Assembly (NCBI GenBank): GCA_946619805.1
Contig: CAMOMM010000047.1
Location: 1-7,260, forward strand
Source of the DNA: an uncultured Bacillota bacterium
GTDB taxonomy: Bacteria; Bacillota_I; Bacilli_A; Erysipelotrichales; Erysipelotrichaceae
Length of the DNA stretch: 7,260 nucleotides
Direction of reading: 5' to 3'
Part shown: positions 1 to 5,688 of the stretch, in pieces
Layout: each line of letters starts with the position of its first letter
Numbering within the stretch: the stretch's first letter is position 1
The notes under the pieces: model-generated
Seen by the model: the letters and a program-made list of their open reading frames with translations, nothing else
The model's database searches: none
What the model was told of the DNA's origin: nothing
Made by a program: the position numbers and the translations under genes

Positions 1-486
1 TTCAGCTATACGGTTCTCGTCAAGTATGCCGTAATACTGCGCGATCAGGGTTTAAACGCTGCTGAGATCTATGAGAAGCTGACAGAAGCACTGCAGAAGG
101 TCAGGATCATTGCCGCTTTTGATACTCTTGAATATCTCAAGAAAGGCGGACGTATTTCCGGAACAGCCAGTGCCATCGGTACCGTATTGGGGATCAAGCC
201 CATCATTACGATAACTGACGGCAAGGTTGACGTACTGAAGCTGGTCAGAGGCACTAAGAAGAGTTATGTGGAAGTTGACCGGTACATGGCAAAGGGCGGG
301 GAAATCGATCTTGAGATGCCGTTTGTGTGCGGCTACACCGGAACTTCATCCATACGGACCGATAACTTCATGGAAGAATACGGCAACAAGTACTTCAACA
401 GGAAAGTTGAAGAACTGGTAGTGGGAACAACCGTAGGTTCCTATGCCGGGCCAAAGGCCTTTGCCCTGGCATACTTTGTAAAATAA
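1..486 (+). CDS. DegV family protein, 3' part (5' end outside window)
   Basis: Frame 1 is open from the left edge to TAA at 484-486, giving 161 residues of a family usually about 280-290 long, so roughly the C-terminal half is present. The stretch around 121-200 reads DTLEYLKKGGRIS, then an Ile/Gly-rich run ending GIKPII, which is the most conserved C-terminal block of DegV/FakB proteins. These proteins bind a fatty acid in a buried pocket, and some act as the acyl-donor subunit of the fatty acid kinase FakA/FakB in the cytoplasm. Membership of the family is clear; which paralogue it is, and whether it works with a FakA, cannot be told from this fragment. The gene ends just before a strong bidirectional terminator and has no evident link to the sugar locus to the right. 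Confidence 0.93.
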   Translation, partial: FSYTVLVKYAVILRDQGLNAAEIYEKLTEALQKVRIIAAFDTLEYLKKGGRISGTASAIGTVLGIKPIITITDGKVDVLKLVRGTKKSYVEVDRYMAKGGEIDLEMPFVCGYTGTSSIRTDNFMEEYGNKYFNRKVEELVVGTTVGSYAGPKAFALAYFVK

Positions 487-495
487 GAGAAAGAA

Positions 496-539
496 AAAAC
501 CTGGAGGATGATTTCCTTCAGGTTTTACTTTTTTCTTTT
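496..539. terminator. Bidirectional Rho-independent terminator
   Basis: A 13-bp stem pairs 496-508 (AAAACCTGGAGGA) with 514-526 (TCCTTCAGGTTTT), with one G-T wobble and a 5-base loop (TGATT). It is followed by a T-rich tract to 539 and preceded by an A-rich run (490-499) that becomes a U-tract on the other strand. It lies 10 bases after the degV stop and includes the last bases and stop codon of the convergent gene ending at 525, so it can serve both. Confidence 0.9.
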
Positions 540-1064
540 GAATATGCCGGTAATTGATGACAGTCCTGAATTGACCTTTTCTCCCCGGTAGTTGAGCTGT
601 CTGACGCGGGATTCCTTATCAGGCATCAAATCACGTAAGGTGTTATAGCATTTTACCAGCTGGAAGGTGTTCCGGGTGACTCTTTCGCCGTAGTTCATGG
701 TGAAGATGGCACAGGAGGCATTCTGATTGCTGTCACGGATGGTCCATTCGTAAATGTCCTCCAGCAGCAGCTTTCTTGCCAGCTCAGGATTCTTTTCATC
801 ATATATGACAAGACAGTTATCATACATGTCCATTACCTTGTGATCTCTGACTTTTGTCAGAGCAAAAAAGACGGCAGCCAGAAGGACGATTCCTGTAATA
901 ATTGTCAGTATGTGTCTGATCAGTATCCGCCCAATGGCAATGGGAATTGCCAGATAGACGGCAGTGTTGTTCTTATACATGATGGTTCTTACCGGATTAC
1001 CGGTTACGATTATCTGACTGGCGGGTACAAAACCGCTGACTGAACTGTTTGTATTTTCTTCCAT
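525..1064 (-). CDS. Hypothetical membrane protein with C-terminal soluble domain
   Basis: I do not recognise this 179-residue protein. The start at 1064 (MEENTNSS...) is chosen over an ATG at 1160 because AGAAGG lies 7 bases upstream of it, and the 32 extra residues of the longer form look like untranslated promoter DNA. Residues 1-33 are polar. Residues 35-48 and 52-70 are hydrophobic and separated by an Arg/His-containing turn, so they form one long membrane segment or a hairpin. The remaining 110 residues are soluble, begin with basic VRDHK, and alternate predicted strands with a helix around 137-148 before a basic tail (FKRKK). The shape recalls bacterial PH-like membrane proteins, but that is only inference. 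It is transcribed divergently from the PTS operon, and an operator-like motif lies about 93 bases upstream of its start. A role in sugar use is not shown. Confidence 0.72.
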   Translation of the reverse strand: MEENTNSSVSGFVPASQIIVTGNPVRTIMYKNNTAVYLAIPIAIGRILIRHILTIITGIVLLAAVFFALTKVRDHKVMDMYDNCLVIYDEKNPELARKLLLEDIYEWTIRDSNQNASCAIFTMNYGERVTRNTFQLVKCYNTLRDLMPDKESRVRQLNYRGEKVNSGLSSITGIFKRKK

Positions 1065-1154
1065 GTTGGGGCCTTCTTTCAGTATTAATATATATTCTGT
1101 GTCTGAATAAATGAAGCAAAACCGGGCTATTATGGGTTTTCGATGTCTGTTTTT

Positions 1155-1170
1155 GTACAAATGCGCAATA
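1155..1170. promoter_or_regulatory. Operator-like motif, copy A
   Basis: The 14 bases ACAAATGCGCAATA at 1157-1170 are identical to 6958-6971 upstream of the EIIA gene. On the minus strand it reads TATTGCGCATTTGT. It sits about midway between the divergent starts at 1064 and 1264. A related TATTGTACA lies at 1204-1212 over the -35 box of the plus-strand promoter. I infer a binding site for the locus's DeoR-family regulator; no experiment or database search supports this yet. Confidence 0.5.
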
Positions 1171-1205
1171 ATAATGATTGTTTCTTTTCGTAAATGAAAA
1201 AAATA

Positions 1206-1234
1206 TTGTACACCGTTTTTTATATATTTATACT
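1206..1234 (+). promoter_or_regulatory. Sigma-A-type promoter of the PTS operon
   Basis: TTGTAC (1206-1211) and TATACT (1229-1234) are separated by exactly 17 bases in an AT-rich stretch, a close match to the housekeeping -35/-10 consensus. Transcription would start near 1240-1242, leaving a leader of only about 22 bases before the ATG at 1264. The -35 box overlaps TATTGTACA, a variant of the repeated motif, which would suit repressor competition. Confidence 0.75.
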
Positions 1235-1248
1235 AACAATATGAAATA

Positions 1249-1262
1249 AGAAAGCGGTTCCA
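1249..1262 (+). promoter_or_regulatory. cre-like catabolite repression site
   Basis: AGAAAGCGGTTCCA matches the CcpA operator consensus TGWAANCGNTNWCA at all but two fixed positions (the first base and the W near the end) and keeps the central AANCGNT core. It lies just downstream of the predicted transcription start and overlaps the purine-rich ribosome binding region of the first gene. Binding there would block initiation or elongation when a preferred sugar is present, which is usual for PTS operons of Firmicutes. Confidence 0.45.
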
Positions 1263-1263
1263 T

Positions 1264-2181
1264 ATGATCTATACAGTTACATTGAATCCATCTATAGATT
1301 ACTTCCTGAAATTTGACAGAACTGTTCTTGATGATGTCAACAGAATCAATGAAAGCAGTTTTGTCGCTGCAGGAAAGGGAATCAACTGTTCAAAGATGCT
1401 TGATGTTCTCGGCATTCCTTCACAGACTATCTACTTTTCGGGAGGAAGAACCGGAGATTTCATTAATGAATCGCTTAAGCCTTATCATTTCCTGACAGCT
1501 CATCCGATCGCAATTGACGGACTGACCAGGATCAATGTCAAGGTTTACGGCAGTGTGGATTACGCTTTCAACCCGACAGGACCTCTGGTGGAAGAAGGAC
1601 CGAAACAGGAACTGCTGGATCATCTGAAAATACTGAACAGTGAAGATGTCGTCATCATTTCAGGAAGTCTTCCAAGAGGTGTTGACAAGGACTATGTCAA
1701 GACGATGTGCCGCCTGATTTCAGAAAGAGGTGCCAAGAGTGTTCTGGATGTACCTAACTTCAAGGTAGCGGATTTCGAAGGACTGGATGTCTATCTGATC
1801 AAGCCGAATACAGATGAACTGAGGTACATGGTTGATGAAGAAAACATCAACGAAGATAACTACAGAGATTACATGAAGAAAATACAGGAAGCCGGAGTGA
1901 GAAACATCCTGCTGTCCATGGGTAAAAACGGAGCTCTGTATTATGGAGAATATGGAACATATCACGTCAGTACTCCAAAGATAAAAGTGGTAAAAAGCAT
2001 TGGGGCAGGTGACTCAATGCTGGGAACATTTGTCGCAACGATTCTGCAGACAAATGATATAGAAAAAAGCTTACGTCTGGCCTCTGCAGCCAGTACATCG
2101 ATCGTCAGCTGTGAGGGTATGCCTAGTGCAGAGATGATTAATGAAATGACTGAAAGAATTGCAGTGACCAGGATTAAATGA
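1264..2181 (+). CDS. PfkB-family sugar-phosphate kinase (1-phosphofructokinase / tagatose-6-phosphate kinase type)
   Basis: The 305-residue length and the N-terminus MIYTVTLNPSIDY are typical of the FruK/LacC branch of the PfkB (ribokinase-like) superfamily, which phosphorylates ketose phosphates with ATP in the cytoplasm. Asp12 in NPSID is a sugar-contacting position of that branch. The first PfkB signature is AAGKGIN at 35-41. The second is SIGAGDSMLGTF, with G247-A248-G249 as anion hole and Asp250 as catalytic base. KPNTDEL near 180-186 is the usual ATP-side motif. It is the first gene after the promoter at 1206-1234; its ribosome binding site is only purine-rich (AAGAAAG). Its TGA lies 18 bases before the EIIB start. 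The product is probably a bisphosphate for an aldolase, but no aldolase is in the window. Whether the substrate is fructose 1-phosphate, tagatose 6-phosphate or another sugar phosphate cannot be decided from sequence alone. Confidence 0.88.
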   Translation: MIYTVTLNPSIDYFLKFDRTVLDDVNRINESSFVAAGKGINCSKMLDVLGIPSQTIYFSGGRTGDFINESLKPYHFLTAHPIAIDGLTRINVKVYGSVDYAFNPTGPLVEEGPKQELLDHLKILNSEDVVIISGSLPRGVDKDYVKTMCRLISERGAKSVLDVPNFKVADFEGLDVYLIKPNTDELRYMVDEENINEDNYRDYMKKIQEAGVRNILLSMGKNGALYYGEYGTYHVSTPKIKVVKSIGAGDSMLGTFVATILQTNDIEKSLRLASAASTSIVSCEGMPSAEMINEMTERIAVTRIK

Positions 2182-2198
2182 TGGAAGGAGAACAGAAA

Positions 2199-2684
2199 AT
2201 GGCATCATTAAACGTAGTATTCGCAAGAATTGATAACAGACTTATGCACGGTATCGTAATGACTCAGTATTTCCCTAGCACAGGTGCTAAGAGAATCATG
2301 GTCGTCGATGACGAGATCGCCAGCAATCCGGCCAGAAAGGAAATGATGAATCTGGCTAAGCCTAACGGCGTTGCTTCATCAATCATTACCTGGGAAAAGG
2401 CAAAGGAAAACATTCTGGCTGACAAGTACGGACAGCAGACAATCTTCCTGCTGGCTAAAAGCCCAATCACAATCAATGAAATCATGAAGCTCGGTATCAA
2501 GATCGACAAGCTGATCATCGGCTGTACAGATCTGTTAGGCGAAGGCCACAAGCTTTCTGACAGAGCTTATGTTACAGATGAAGAATTACAGGCTATGCGC
2601 GAGATCCGCGATAAGGGCTGTAAGATCGTTGTCCAGCACAATCCTCAGACCCCTCAGGTCGATGTCTGGTCAATCGTTAAATAG
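2199..2684 (+). CDS. PTS mannose/fructose/sorbose family EIIB component
   Basis: This cytoplasmic 161-residue protein takes phosphate from EIIA onto a histidine and passes it to sugar bound by EIIC/EIID. The motif FARIDNRLMHG at 8-18 corresponds to the family's R-I-D-x-R-L-x-H-G motif, making His17 the likely phosphorylated residue. The usual Q after HG is Ile here (HGIV) and the usual following Trp is absent (MTQYF), so it is a somewhat divergent member. The C-terminal half, with LIIGCTDLLGEGHKLSDRAYV near 107-127, fits the fold. I chose 2199 over the in-frame ATGs at 2178 and 2181 because GAAGGAG (2184-2190) sits 8 bases upstream of it and because family members start a few residues before the RID motif. 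The gene is tightly packed after the kinase gene, which implies cotranscription. Confidence 0.92.
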   Translation: MASLNVVFARIDNRLMHGIVMTQYFPSTGAKRIMVVDDEIASNPARKEMMNLAKPNGVASSIITWEKAKENILADKYGQQTIFLLAKSPITINEIMKLGIKIDKLIIGCTDLLGEGHKLSDRAYVTDEELQAMREIRDKGCKIVVQHNPQTPQVDVWSIVK

Positions 2685-2687
2685 GCA

Positions 2688-2710
2688 AAATATATTATAG
2701 AAATATATTT
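2688..2710 (+). other. A/T-only inverted repeat upstream of EIIC
   Basis: AAATATATT (2688-2696) and AATATATTT (2702-2710) form a 9-bp stem with a 5-base loop. It fills the EIIB-EIIC gap and ends five bases before the EIIC Shine-Dalgarno. It has no GC pairs and no following T-tract, so it is not a terminator. It could be an mRNA processing or stability element, or simply AT-rich spacer. Confidence 0.35.
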
Positions 2711-2734
2711 AAAGAAAGGAGAATTTTCTATTTT

Positions 2735-3529
2735 ATGTTTGGTATGAATTTTCTACAGGCAGTGTTAATTATCTTATTAGCCGCCTTCAAAGCCGTAGAC
2801 TTATTCGGACCGCAGACAATGGTTCTGGGATGGAGCCACGTCGGAATGGGTTTTCTTACAGGCTTAATTTTGGGTAAACCTCAGTTAGGTTTGGAAATCG
2901 GTGCAAATCTGTCTCTGATGTCCCTGGGTGTTGTTGGATTAGGTGGAGCTTCAGTTCCTAACTTCTCCTTAACAACTGTCGTTGCTACAATCGTAGCTTG
3001 CCAGACTGGTCAGGACTACACAGTAGGTTTAACAATCGGTTTACCAGTTGGTATGATGTCAGTTTATCTGGACATCTTAATCAAGACTGTTGGTGTTGGT
3101 ATCGCAAACCGTGCACAGGCTTTAGTTGATGCCGGCGAATTCGAAAAGGGTGTTAACTCTATCTTATTAATGCCAGTATTAAACGTCTTACAGTATGCTT
3201 TACCAGTAGCAATCGTTATCTTTGCCGGACAGGGCGTTACTGAAGCAATCGTTAATGCTATGCCAGATTGGTTAGCAAACGGCTTACAGGTAGCTGGTAA
3301 GTTATTACCTGTTACAGGTATGGCTATGCTGTTAAACTACATGCCTGTCAGCAAGCATTGGCAGTATCTGATTTTAGGTTTCGTATTATATTCTTACTTA
3401 GGCTTATCAATTCTGCCTATCGGCTTAATTGGTTTAGTATTTGCAATGATTTACTACAACAGCCAGTCTCAGATCATTGAGCTGAAGAACACAGGCGTTG
3501 CAGTAGGAGGTGACATGGAAGATGAGTAG
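2735..3529 (+). CDS. PTS mannose/fructose/sorbose family EIIC component
   Basis: This is an integral membrane protein of 264 residues, the usual size for EIIC, and it forms the translocation channel together with EIID. It is hydrophobic almost throughout. The N-terminal half carries the Gly-rich segments typical of the family: GMGFLTGLILGKPQLGLEIG (about 37-56), a SLMSLGVVGLGG stretch, and TIGLPVGMMSVYLD around 99-112. The polar tail after about residue 240 should be cytoplasmic. The start is the ATG at 2735, but AAAGGAG (2715-2721) lies 13 bases upstream, longer than ideal; the next ATG at 2744 would be farther still. The 3' end overlaps the EIID start by 8 bases. Leucine is coded mainly by TTA (about 28 of 41 by my count), unlike the kinase gene upstream. 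It should act with EIIB and EIID here and with the EIIA encoded at 6438-6857. Confidence 0.93.
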   Translation: MFGMNFLQAVLIILLAAFKAVDLFGPQTMVLGWSHVGMGFLTGLILGKPQLGLEIGANLSLMSLGVVGLGGASVPNFSLTTVVATIVACQTGQDYTVGLTIGLPVGMMSVYLDILIKTVGVGIANRAQALVDAGEFEKGVNSILLMPVLNVLQYALPVAIVIFAGQGVTEAIVNAMPDWLANGLQVAGKLLPVTGMAMLLNYMPVSKHWQYLILGFVLYSYLGLSILPIGLIGLVFAMIYYNSQSQIIELKNTGVAVGGDMEDE

Positions 3530-4328
3530 ACCAGTATATCAGTTAACAGAAAAGGATATCAAGGAAGCCAATTTCCGTTTCCTTTGGGTATCAATCGCAG
3601 CATTTAACTATTCAACTCAGAACGGCCCAGGCGTAGCTTTCGGTTTAGCAAAGGCTTTAAGAAAGCTGTATCCAGATGACAAGGATTACATTGCCGCAAT
3701 GGACAACCACTTCAAGTACTTCAACTCTCAGCCATACATGGCCAGCATCATCATCGGTGCAGCATTAGGTATGGAACAGGAATTAGGTATTGAAGGCGCT
3801 GATGCAATCCAGGACTTCAAGACTGGCTTAATGGGACCTACAGCAGGTATCGGTGACTCAATCTTCTGGATCATGATGCCAGCAATCTTCACCCCAATCG
3901 CAGCTGCCATGGCAGTTCAGGGCAACATCTTAGGATGGCTCATCGAAATCGCATACTGGATCGTATTACACGTATTCCGTACACGTTTCTTCGGCTGGGG
4001 CTTCAAGATGGGTTCAGGCTTCATTTCAGTCATTAAGGACAGACTGCCGTTAGTTACTGACTCTGTTGGTATCTTAGGCTTAGTCGTATTAGGTGCTTTA
4101 ATTCCTTCAACAGTAGGAATTACAACTCCGTTAAGCTTCACATTATCAACTGGTAATACAATCGTTATCCAGGACTTAATCAATACATTATTACCTAACG
4201 CTTTAGGTGTCTTAGCTACATTCATCGCTGCCAAGTTATTAGGCGGTAAGAAGGTCACTATGACCCAGTTAGTTCTTGGTGTATTAGTAGTCGCTATCGT
4301 ATTATCAGCATTAGGTATCATTGCTTAA
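3522..4328 (+). CDS. PTS mannose/fructose/sorbose family EIID component
   Basis: This 268-residue subunit pairs with EIIC in the membrane and is found only in the mannose-family PTS. Family marks are FNYSTQNGPG at 28-37, NHFKYFNSQP at 62-71 (the H-x-x-F-F-N block), GMEQE near 83-87, and GLMGPTAGIGDSIFW at 102-116, the most diagnostic stretch. The C-terminal third has hydrophobic segments, ending in a membrane helix to residue 268. I chose the ATG at 3522 rather than a GTG at 3510: GGAGGTG (3506-3512) is 9 bases before the ATG, and the GTG lies inside that ribosome binding site. The start overlaps the EIIC stop (3527-3529), so translation is probably coupled. TTA dominates the leucine codons as in EIIC. 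A terminator follows 14 bases after the TAA. Confidence 0.94.
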   Translation: MSRPVYQLTEKDIKEANFRFLWVSIAAFNYSTQNGPGVAFGLAKALRKLYPDDKDYIAAMDNHFKYFNSQPYMASIIIGAALGMEQELGIEGADAIQDFKTGLMGPTAGIGDSIFWIMMPAIFTPIAAAMAVQGNILGWLIEIAYWIVLHVFRTRFFGWGFKMGSGFISVIKDRLPLVTDSVGILGLVVLGALIPSTVGITTPLSFTLSTGNTIVIQDLINTLLPNALGVLATFIAAKLLGGKKVTMTQLVLGVLVVAIVLSALGIIA

Positions 4329-4342
4329 TCTGTGACTTGCCA

Positions 4343-4375
4343 GGGGCTGGCTGATTGCCGGCCCCTTTTCTTTTC
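4343..4375 (+). terminator. Intra-operon Rho-independent terminator after EIID
   Basis: GGGGCTGGC (4343-4351) pairs with GCCGGCCCC (4357-4365) around a TGATT loop, with one G-T wobble, followed by TTTTCTTTTC (4366-4375). The Shine-Dalgarno of the next gene begins at 4376, immediately after the T-tract, and there is no room for another promoter. This suggests partial termination, with the hydrolase made from read-through at a lower level than the PTS subunits. Confidence 0.85.
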
Positions 4376-4391
4376 AAGGAGGTAAGAACAA

Positions 4392-5621
4392 ATGAGAATT
4401 GCGTTTAGAAAAATAGTTATTACTCCACAGAAACCCTGCATGCAGGCCGGTTATGTTCAGAGAACTCATGAATATACCGAAGTACATGATGACATCTATT
4501 CCACGGTATTTGTCATAACGAACAGTAATTCCAGATTCGTCTGGATCGGTGCTGATGTCGTCTGTTTTAATAAGCAGTTTGTGGCCATGCTAAAACAGCA
4601 GCTTAATGAAAAAGGCATATCACTGGATGACTCCAGTCTGGTGATTGGCGCTACGCATGACCATTCCAGTGCCAGTACCAATCTGGTAGATGATGATTAT
4701 GGCAAGGCCAACAGAGAATACGCTGAGTATCTGTGTGGCTTATATGTGGATACCATCACTGAGCTGTGGAATCAGGAAGGTGAAGAAGTAACCGCCAGGT
4801 ACTGCAGTGCTGTCATTGACGGTTTATACAGTAACCGTAACGATGCCAATAAGCTGTCTGATAAGGTTGTCCATCTGCTGGGATTCTTCAGGGAAGACAG
4901 ACCTCTTGCGGTATTCTGCAATCTCGCCTGCCATAACACCGCCCTTGGCCCGGACAATTACCGGCTCAGCAGTGAGATATTCGGCATGGCCAGAATTCAC
5001 CTGGAGGAAAGGATTGGCGGAACTTTCATGATGACCAATTCCAATGCCGGAGACATGGGAAACCGCCAGTACCGTACAGGCCAGCAGTTTAAGGATGCTG
5101 AATTAATGGCCTGGAATCTGGCTGATCAGATCGTAAGAAAACATACCCCATGGACTGATGTCTGCATGGAGCATGTATCACATAAACATATTGAATTCCA
5201 CAAGACAATAATGCTGGATTCCAGTATCTACATTCCAAAGATCGCTGACTTTGAAGAAAGACTGAAACATACGGATGATCTGACTGAAAGAAAAGTCCTG
5301 TTATCCGGTATTGCCGGATTCAGGGTAAAGATGAAATACGGTGACGGGCCAAAGGAATTAGTCATGCCGGCAGATATCTTTACCTTTGAGGATCTGCAGA
5401 TCGTTGCCGTTCCGGGAGAGCTTGGCTCTGTATTAGGTCTGGGAATCAAGGCAGCTTCAAAGAAACCGCATTGCATTCTGTGGGGATATGTCGGTGCCTG
5501 TGATCTTGGCTATATGGTTGATGAGGAAGCTTATCGGCTGGAGTGTCAGGAGACCAATACCACGATTTATCCATGCGGTACGCCAGAAGAATACCGAGAC
5601 TTCATTATTTCAAATCTCTAG
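4392..5621 (+). CDS. Ceramidase-like zinc amidohydrolase (neutral/alkaline ceramidase N-terminal domain), cytoplasmic
   Basis: AAGGAGG (4376-4382) lies 9 bases before the ATG. The 409-residue product has no signal peptide or membrane segment, whereas true neutral ceramidases are secreted or membrane-bound and longer, with an extra C-terminal domain. The catalytic-domain landmarks occur in order: ATHDHS with His89 and His91, LACHNTALG with His181, NAGD at 218-221, VPGELG with Glu343, and GYMVDEEAY with Tyr374. By comparison with bacterial and human neutral ceramidases, the three His, Glu and Tyr are the expected zinc ligands. The nucleophilic serine of the ceramidase GDxSPN motif is Gly223 here (GDMGNR), so ordinary ceramide hydrolysis is doubtful. 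Its place behind EIIBCD suggests an enzyme acting on a phosphorylated import product, perhaps opening an amide or removing an acyl group. That is inference; only the family assignment is firm. Confidence 0.82.
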   Translation: MRIAFRKIVITPQKPCMQAGYVQRTHEYTEVHDDIYSTVFVITNSNSRFVWIGADVVCFNKQFVAMLKQQLNEKGISLDDSSLVIGATHDHSSASTNLVDDDYGKANREYAEYLCGLYVDTITELWNQEGEEVTARYCSAVIDGLYSNRNDANKLSDKVVHLLGFFREDRPLAVFCNLACHNTALGPDNYRLSSEIFGMARIHLEERIGGTFMMTNSNAGDMGNRQYRTGQQFKDAELMAWNLADQIVRKHTPWTDVCMEHVSHKHIEFHKTIMLDSSIYIPKIADFEERLKHTDDLTERKVLLSGIAGFRVKMKYGDGPKELVMPADIFTFEDLQIVAVPGELGSVLGLGIKAASKKPHCILWGYVGACDLGYMVDEEAYRLECQETNTTIYPCGTPEEYRDFIISNL

Positions 5622-5626
5622 AAGAA

Positions 5627-5657
5627 AAAGGAGCAGTGAAATGCTGCTCTTTTCGTT
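5627..5657 (+). terminator. Rho-independent terminator of the PTS operon
   Basis: AAAGGAGCAG (5627-5636) pairs with CTGCTCTTTT (5644-5653), with one G-T wobble and a 7-base loop; the U-run is formed by TTTT followed by CGTT. It starts 6 bases after the hydrolase stop codon and is the first of two tandem hairpins. Confidence 0.75.
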
Positions 5658-5662
5658 GTATG

Positions 5663-5688
5663 AAAAAACAGCTTTTCGGCTGTTTTTT
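5663..5688. terminator. Bidirectional terminator between convergent operons
   Basis: AAAAAACAGC (5663-5672) and GCTGTTTTTT (5679-5688) form a perfect 10-bp stem with loop TTTTCG. Six A and six T at the ends give a U-tract on either strand. It touches the stop codon (5689-5691) of the convergent kinase gene, so it ends that transcript and backs up the terminator at 5627-5657. Confidence 0.88.

Noticed and set aside
840..1043. A 67-codon plus-strand open frame within the hypothetical membrane gene
   Set aside because: The minus-strand gene has a ribosome binding site, a membrane segment and a terminator; the plus-strand frame has none of these.
1065..1160. Longer start (1160) for the hypothetical membrane protein
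   Set aside because: There is a good ribosome binding site only before 1064, and the extension would be translated promoter-region DNA overlapping the operator-like motif.
1065..1263. Riboswitch or small RNA in the divergent intergenic region
   Set aside because: The promoter leaves a leader of only about 22 bases, and I see no conserved riboswitch elements or stable GC-containing fold.
2178..2198. ATGA overlap start (2178) for EIIB coupled to the kinase stop
   Set aside because: The strong GAAGGAG lies inside this extension and is spaced for the ATG at 2199, which also gives the normal EIIB N-terminus.
3510..3529. Possible EIIC-EIID frameshift or fusion
   Set aside because: The overlap is only 8 bases, with a ribosome binding site before the EIID ATG; both proteins have full normal length, so this is an ordinary overlapping gene pair.
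3917..4321. A 134-codon minus-strand open frame inside EIID
   Set aside because: It is antisense to a clear EIID gene; its openness is explained by the biased codon use of EIID (few codons reading as stops in reverse).
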